Assembly (NCBI RefSeq): GCF_938030725.1
Contig: NZ_CALHIQ010000074.1
Coordinates: forward strand, 1-8,508
Direction of reading: 5' to 3'
Length of the DNA stretch: 8,508 bases
Origin: an uncultured Fretibacterium sp.
Lineage (GTDB): Bacteria; Synergistota; Synergistia; Synergistales; Aminobacteriaceae
Position 1 is the first letter of the stretch; each line of letters starts with the position of its first letter. Under the pieces are notes generated by a model. It had not been told where the DNA came from and ran no database searches. It worked only from the letters and a program-made list of their open reading frames with translations. A program made the position numbers and the translations under genes. This document shows positions 5,801-8,508 of the stretch, in pieces.

Positions 5801-7286
5801 CCTTCTCCAGAGCCTTGATCTCCGTCACCTCCGCATGGGGAGATACGATGTTCAGCACAGCCTCGTCGGCCGTCCAACTGTAGGAGAGCGCGCTCTTGTT
5901 CGACGTCTTGGGATAGACCTCCGCAGCGACGGTTTCGGTCCCGCCCTCGAGCATCCCGAGGAACGGCGTCAGCACAACCGAGGTGGCGGGCAGAGCGGAC
6001 TCCGAGGCTACGGCAGCGGAACCTTCAGGCTCCTCCCCGCTTCCCACGGCATTATCCGGTCCCAGTCCCGACACCCAGCCGCACCCGGACACCGTCCTCT
6101 GGTTGTCCCCGACGAGGGCTCCAGCCGTCGCTCCTGCGCCGGGCAGGACCTCGCACGCCGCGGAGCAGTCCTTGATCTCTCCTGCGTTCACCCCGGCCAC
6201 CCCGCCGATCGTCTTCCCGCCGGAAAGCCGTCCACGGGCAAAACAATTGCTGACAGATGCTGCATTGCTATCTCCAAGTATCCCTCCGATACTGCCGTAG
6301 TCTCCCACGGCAAGGTCTCCGCTGAAGACGCAGTTTTTGACGCTCTCAGTCGTTTGGGACGCGATACCTCCAACGAACAGGTCCTCCCCACCGGGCGCCC
6401 ATTTTGCCCGACAGGTCCACTCGGCCAGACAGTTCTCCAGAGAGCGTCCATAGCCCGCGATACCTCCGATCCCCCCCCCCTTCCTCTCCCCGGAGAAGGA
6501 AACGGAAAACCGCGCTCGGCAATCCTGGAGGACGTCAGCTTCACCGACAATGCCCCCAAGGCTAAAATCAAAGTCAGGGCCGTTTCCCCCGCAGTGGAAC
6601 TCTCCCTCGAAGGAACAGTTTCGTATCAAGCTCGTGGCATAACCGACAACGCCCCCCATTGTCACATTCCCAACGTTTTCAGCCACAAGCCGCGCCCGAA
6701 CCCGACAGCCGGATACTTCTTCTTCGTTCTCCTCTCCATGATAGGTGCCGACAAGGCCACCCAAGTAGACTTCCCCCTCCCATGAGGACCCAACGACAAG
6801 AGACCCCGTGAAGGAGCAGTTGCGAATCGTCCCCCAAGAATCTTCGGCGAGCGCTCCACATCCCCCCCCCTCCCTGGATCTAATATCTCCGGACAGGTTC
6901 ACGCCGCAGATCGTGCCTGAGTTGGCTCCGTCGCTGCCTACGCAGCCGAAAAGGGGGGCCTCCAGTTGGATAAGGGCCCCCCTTCCGTCAAGGGAACCCA
7001 AAAACGGCTTCTCTTCTGTCCCGATAGGAATCCACTCTTTTCCCTCAAGGTTCAGGTCTCCACTCAGAACGATCGTCTTGTTCTCGAAGCCGTTGCCCTC
7101 GTCCACCAGCTTTGTCAGCCCGGCCAACTGTGCCTCCGTGGAGATGACGAACCAGCTCTGGCCTTCCTTGTACCAGCTCACGTCGGCCTCGTCCAACCAA
7201 CTCGCCGCATTCGCGGCTGATGCGAGGAAGATGAGGAGCGCCAGGGAAAAGGCGGCGCAGAGGGCCCTTGCTTTCATCGTTCGCAT
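2889..7286 (-). CDS. Gene B: giant two-module GLUG-repeat surface protein with Synergist-CTERM-type tail
   Basis: Complete 1465-residue protein. A signal peptide occupies residues 1-27 (LALLIFLASAANA, then ASW). Module 1 (28-523) is a cap with QLAGLTKLVDEGNGF and WIPIGT, nine GLUG-like coils (GGLVG, GGVVG, GGIAG, each followed by N/D/G-C), then an Ig-like domain. A linker of VSPDVPGP/TSPDVPGP units spans 529-565. Module 2 (566-1084) repeats module 1 coil for coil. A further Ig-like domain (about 1085-1187) and a second linker (SPDVKPPL units, 1188-1228) follow. The conserved C-terminal domain is at 1229-1424, with AAVGLELTG, DGRF and GDGGKYDL. The tail GGGGGCNAGLGWLLLL ... LRRRG is a sorting and anchoring signal. 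The protein is probably exported and displayed on the surface; adhesion or matrix binding is inferred from the family. The first ATG is chosen over the Met at codon 4 because AAGAAGGTGA lies 6 nt before it. Three G9-G10 runs and one A8 run interrupt the coding sequence. Confidence 0.97.
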   Translation of the reverse strand: MRTMKARALCAAFSLALLIFLASAANAASWLDEADVSWYKEGQSWFVISTEAQLAGLTKLVDEGNGFENKTIVLSGDLNLEGKEWIPIGTEEKPFLGSLDGRGALIQLEAPLFGCVGSDGANSGTICGVNLSGDIRSREGGGCGALAEDSWGTIRNCSFTGSLVVGSSWEGEVYLGGLVGTYHGEENEEEVSGCRVRARLVAENVGNVTMGGVVGYATSLIRNCSFEGEFHCGGNGPDFDFSLGGIVGEADVLQDCRARFSVSFSGERKGGGIGGIAGYGRSLENCLAEWTCRAKWAPGGEDLFVGGIASQTTESVKNCVFSGDLAVGDYGSIGGILGDSNAASVSNCFARGRLSGGKTIGGVAGVNAGEIKDCSAACEVLPGAGATAGALVGDNQRTVSGCGWVSGLGPDNAVGSGEEPEGSAAVASESALPATSVVLTPFLGMLEGGTETVAAEVYPKTSNKSALSYSWTADEAVLNIVSPHAEVTEIKALEKGTTDLKLSCGGLPGGGPLTPSTAVTVRGLLSDPVSPDVPGPTSPDVPGPTSPDVPGPTSPDVPGPVSPDMGWIASADVSWYNEDKSEFTISTERQLAGLAKLANGGNTFQDKTVRLDADLNLVERDWTPIGAFLGTFDGQGHLIRIKSPLFGTIGFLNVGNNVGTVLNVNLSGDVSLVFNRNGQEIVGVLAREACGTIKNCSFTGSVSVEIEKVGEGSIVTLGGLIGSYGPSNKGTGELSDCRVRARMAVRGKDCPTEMGGIVALCGGTVRNCVFEGELFFDTTPLDPDNPRALVLGGIVADGRISIKDCHSRFSVSLKKNRFYSLDMGGVVGRSFNKNIENCLAEWTVSEDCWVKNESSIGGIAGGAGAGVGSTTILNCVFDGSLAVGSSPQIALGGIYGIFWGDVNSYNCFARGSLSGGGTVGGVAGKATGTIENSSAACKIETGPNAVSGAIAGNNAGAVKECRWVSGLGAERAVGSGAEPVSTDVVASESGLPATSIAVVPLLDLTENRDTPVKAEVYPQAAANKGTVGFSWTTVDKDVLGIGAPNAETALVKGIKEGMASLKLSCNGLLGGTTYNPTSSVTVRRVRLESLSLSPKGIELSQKGQKAEIHAATRPAAEVASFPQCDWSFKVVEGASAEADDIELVPTADGLGAAVTLVRPVSGAKYRVLAEAMDGSGLSDDVIVTVKYTSPAPTSPDVSPDVKPPLSPDVKPPLSPDVEPDVPGEPETGIAPKLPDGVPAGVGASKPAFFGGSEAAALKNAAAALSDSGLKAKDLVFDPDTGVVRLQSRVAREVARKVLPAGSMVKRVRTLPVLSATLPQGANVAAVGLELTGRELMAKKASEVELLKAMGPDTGALLKWSGKPEEFGDGRFTVLDGSGRVVDELQSRSRYVLTVFIGDGGKYDLDGEANGRVVDPLALLSLKGDSAPGPQPGPDGKDGGGGGCNAGLGWLLLLAAAIPAVLRRRG
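3603..3725 (-). repeat. Second SPDV linker of gene B
   Basis: It encodes TSPAPTSPDVSPDV, then KPPLSPDV twice and EPDVPGEPETG. It joins the last Ig-like domain to the conserved C-terminal domain. Bases 3685-3716 are identical to 465-496 in gene A. The low-complexity Pro/Asp composition suggests a disordered spacer. Confidence 0.85.
4536..4545 (-). repeat. G10 tract in gene B (codons 914-917)
   Basis: Ten consecutive G on the coding strand, within LSGGGTVGG of module 2. The equivalent place in module 1 reads LSGGKTIGG and has no tract. A one-base gain leads to a stop at 4468-4470; a one-base loss leads to a stop at 4412-4414. The product would keep most of both solenoids but lose the C-terminal domain and sorting tail. 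Confidence 0.9.
4840..4847 (-). repeat. A8 tract in gene B (codons 814-816)
   Basis: Eight consecutive A on the coding strand, encoding Lys-Lys-Asn in SLKKNRF. A tract of this length can slip during replication or transcription. Confidence 0.85.
5595..5702 (-). repeat. 24-bp tandem repeat encoding SPDVPGP-type linker in gene B
   Basis: Four full copies (starting at 5595, 5619, 5643 and 5667) and a 12-base partial fifth form a direct repeat. Each unit encodes eight residues, T/V-S-P-D-V-P-G-P. Units 2 and 3 are identical; units 1 and 4 differ from them by single or few bases. The unit is a multiple of three, so gain or loss of copies keeps the frame. It joins the two duplicated modules and, being rich in Pro, is probably an extended flexible spacer. 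Confidence 0.95.
6471..6480 (-). repeat. G10 tract in gene B (codons 269-272)
   Basis: Ten consecutive G on the coding strand, within RKGGGIGGIAG of coil 5 in module 1. A one-base gain leads to a stop at 6346-6348; a one-base loss leads to a stop at 6188-6190. Both remove everything after mid-module 1. Confidence 0.9.
6862..6870 (-). repeat. G9 tract in gene B (codons 139-142)
   Basis: Nine consecutive G on the coding strand, encoding the Gly run in REGGGCG. A one-base gain would shift to a frame that stops at 6679-6681, and a one-base loss to one that stops at 6662-6664. Either way the product would be only about 200 residues, without most coils and without the anchor. Confidence 0.9.
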
Positions 7287-7292
7287 TACTTG

Positions 7293-7302
7293 TCACCTTC
7301 TT
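7293..7302 (-). promoter_or_regulatory. Ribosome binding site of gene B
   Basis: The coding strand reads AAGAAGGTGA, one mismatch from the ideal AAGGAGGTGA complement of the 16S tail. It lies 6 nt before the ATG at 7286 and 15 nt before the in-frame ATG at codon 4, so the upstream ATG is preferred. Confidence 0.8.
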
Positions 7303-7310
7303 TACTTTAT

Positions 7311-7320
7311 TTGCCTCCCC
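7311..7320 (-). promoter_or_regulatory. Shared leader box upstream of gene B
   Basis: The coding strand reads GGGGAGGCAA, ending 24 nt before the start of gene B. The same ten bases end 27 nt before gene A. An imperfect hairpin with GCTCCC lies just upstream on the coding strand. The function is unknown: it could be part of a promoter or leader, a regulator site, or the edge of a repeat. No convincing -35/-10 pair is visible around it. Confidence 0.45.
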
Positions 7321-7353
7321 TTACCAGGGAGCCACTAAAACTGCAGAAATGAA

Positions 7354-7377
7354 AGGAGGGCGGAAATCCGCCCTCCT
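7354..7377 (-). terminator. Rho-independent terminator of gene C
   Basis: A perfect 10-bp stem (AGGAGGGCGG with CCGCCCTCCT) closes a 4-nt loop, 57 nt after the stop of gene C. On the minus strand the stem is followed by TTCATTT, a modest T-rich tail. It separates C from B and implies that B has its own promoter in 7287-7353, although no clear consensus is visible there. Confidence 0.65.
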
Positions 7378-7433
7378 CCTTTCCGTACCTTTTCCTAGAG
7401 GAAGAGAGCGATAACGCCATGTTTCCTCAAGTG

Positions 7434-8508
7434 TTATCCCCTCCGCCGCAGCGCAACGGGAATAACCGCCAGGAGCAACAGCCAGCCAAAGCCCGCGTCG
7501 CATCCGCTGCCGCCGTCCTTCTCATCCTTTGCGGCCATGGCCTGCACCGGCTCCTCCATCGCCGCCTGGGCGACAGAGACGCCCCGAAGCGACGGCACGG
7601 CGGCAAAGGAGGAGATGTCCCCACCCAAGGACGTGCCGCCGGGCCCGAAGACCGTCGCCGTCGAATTGGCCTTCACGGGCATCGTATAGCGATAGAGTTT
7701 TTTGCCCGCAGCAACGTAGAGGTATTTGCCGTCGACGATCATCCCCACGCGCCAACCGTCGCCCGTGTCCAGGGACTTGATCTTGTTACCCGGTCCCAGG
7801 CTTCCAATGGACGAGGCTTTCGTCTTGTAGAGCCGAACTTGTCCGCCACCTCCCCCCAAACGGTTCCAGGTTGTGGCCTGGATGTAGGCATCTTTCCCAT
7901 TGATCACGACGGCGGTGAAGTGATGGTTCCAGGTGGCGTCGCGCGCGCGCATCTGCCGGCCGGTGACGAGGGTGCTGTGGCTCAGATTCTCCAGATTCTC
8001 CAGATTCACCCTCTCCACCTGAGACTCGGGATTGTAGCTCGTGTCGGTGGGCTGGGAACCGCCCCAGGAGGTGAGGTAGAGCGTGGCGCCGTTCTGACAG
8101 TACGCGCCGTGCGTGCCGCCGTCGGTGTTCTTCCCCGACAGGTTAACGGGATAGCCCGCAACACTCAGGTTCGTGCTGTTGAGTTTGATCAGCTTATTGG
8201 GGGCGTAGGTGAAGGGATAGCTCCCCCTCGTCTCCGTCAGGATGGCGTAAAGGTAATTGTTGTAGGCCACCAGGCCTTCTCCATGCCCCTGTCCTGTGGA
8301 TGGGTTGTAACTGAAGCTCGCTGTGCCGCTGGCATAGCTGTTGTTCATGTCGAACCGCCTCACCTGGGCGACGTCCGACGGCTGGCCCCCGTAGGGATTG
8401 TTCCCGTAGGAGATGCCGTAGAGGAACCCGTTCAGGGAGACCATCTTGCGGATGTTGCTCAGAGACGTGTTCCCTATCGGGGCAGTAGAGTTCCAAGAAA
8501 TTGACGTG
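7434..8508 (-). CDS. Gene C: secreted propeller-like protein with Synergist-CTERM-type tail, 5' end beyond window
   Basis: 357 codons are visible before a TAA at 7436-7434. The frame is open to the right edge (TSISWNSTAPIGN precedes the Met at 8444), so the real start, and presumably a signal peptide, lie outside; the Met at 8444 is internal. The body has recurring short strand motifs: GFLYGISY, NYLYAILTE, ATLYLTSWG, DAYIQATTW, KYLYVAAGKKLYRYT. Their spacing suggests beta-propeller blades, but I recognise no specific family and no catalytic site. The C-terminus (KDGGSGCDAGFGWLLLL, then AVIPVALRRRG) matches the tail of gene B, so the product is probably delivered to the envelope by the same sorting route. 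It has no GLUG coil and no SPDV linker, so it resembles B only in its tail. A 9-bp tandem repeat (7983-8007) encodes the NLENLENL stretch. A hairpin terminator lies downstream. Confidence 0.92.
   Translation of the reverse strand, partial: TSISWNSTAPIGNTSLSNIRKMVSLNGFLYGISYGNNPYGGQPSDVAQVRRFDMNNSYASGTASFSYNPSTGQGHGEGLVAYNNYLYAILTETRGSYPFTYAPNKLIKLNSTNLSVAGYPVNLSGKNTDGGTHGAYCQNGATLYLTSWGGSQPTDTSYNPESQVERVNLENLENLSHSTLVTGRQMRARDATWNHHFTAVVINGKDAYIQATTWNRLGGGGGQVRLYKTKASSIGSLGPGNKIKSLDTGDGWRVGMIVDGKYLYVAAGKKLYRYTMPVKANSTATVFGPGGTSLGGDISSFAAVPSLRGVSVAQAAMEEPVQAMAAKDEKDGGSGCDAGFGWLLLLAVIPVALRRRG
7983..8007 (-). repeat. 9-bp tandem repeat in gene C
   Basis: CAGATTCTC on the plus strand occurs twice in full and once in part (25 bp). 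It encodes the repeated NLE residues of VNLENLENLSH. The unit is a multiple of three, so copy-number change keeps the frame. Confidence 0.85.

Larger units (their letters stand above)
5718..7205 (-). repeat. Module 1 of gene B (solenoid plus Ig-like domain)
   Basis: Residues 28-523. After the cap come nine coils, recognisable by NCSFTGSL, GCRVRARL, NCSFEGEF, DCRARFSV, NCLAEWTC, NCVFSGDLAVG, NCFARGRLSGG, DCSAACEV and GCGWVSGLG, then SESALPATSVVLTP leading into an Ig-like domain. Each element has a matching partner in module 2 in the same order. Confidence 0.9.

Noticed and set aside
5250..6785. 511-codon open frame on the plus strand, with repeated R-N-V-R residues
   Set aside because: It lies wholly opposite gene B; the repeats are the 24-bp linker read on the wrong strand. 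It shows no domain logic, and gene B has clear coding evidence.
8442..8444. ATG at 8444 as the start of gene C
   Set aside because: The frame stays open upstream with sensible residues (NTSLSNIRK), there is no ribosome binding site just before it, and no signal peptide follows.
7419..8504. 361-codon open frame on the plus strand
   Set aside because: Antisense to gene C, which has a recognised sorting tail and coherent strand motifs. The plus-strand translation has no signal peptide or domain.

Overview
The window is high-GC bacterial DNA (about 60 percent G+C by eye) with three large genes. All are read from the minus strand, so transcription order is right to left: gene C (3' part, 8508-7434), gene B (complete, 7286-2889), gene A (5' part, 2704-1, running off the left edge). 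The visible C-termini, in B and C, carry nearly the same tail: a Gly-rich stretch, an invariant Cys (GC-N/D-AG-x-GW), a hydrophobic segment and LRRRG. I recognise this as a Synergist-CTERM-type sorting signal, which points to a member of the Synergistota (diderm anaerobes of mouth, gut and digesters). A Fretibacterium-like genus is possible, but that is a guess.

Layout. C ends in a repeated-strand, propeller-like secreted domain followed by the sorting tail. A GC-rich hairpin at 7354-7377 is a likely terminator behind it. B is a 1465-residue surface protein: signal peptide, a nine-coil GLUG-type beta-solenoid, an Ig-like domain, a Pro-rich SPDV repeat linker, then a second complete copy of solenoid plus Ig-like domain. 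A further Ig-like domain, a second SPDV linker, a conserved C-terminal domain and the sorting tail follow. A (901 residues visible) is a paralogue with one five-coil solenoid, two Ig-like domains and two copies of the C-terminal domain, separated by an SPDV linker. Its end lies outside the window.

The genes look like a tandem array of exported, cell-surface proteins rather than a metabolic pathway. A and B share domains, linkers (one 32-base exact match) and a 10-bp box at nearly the same distance before their start codons. The most notable features are in B: three G9-G10 tracts inside the coding region, where one-base slippage would cut the protein short. This suggests phase variation. B also contains a whole-module internal duplication and a 24-bp tandem repeat.

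No gap between genes exceeds 300 bases; the two gaps (2705-2888 and 7287-7433) hold hairpins, ribosome binding sites and the shared box. No RNA gene, CRISPR array, transposase or plus-strand gene is supported. Many long open frames exist on the plus strand, but they are antisense shadows caused by high GC.
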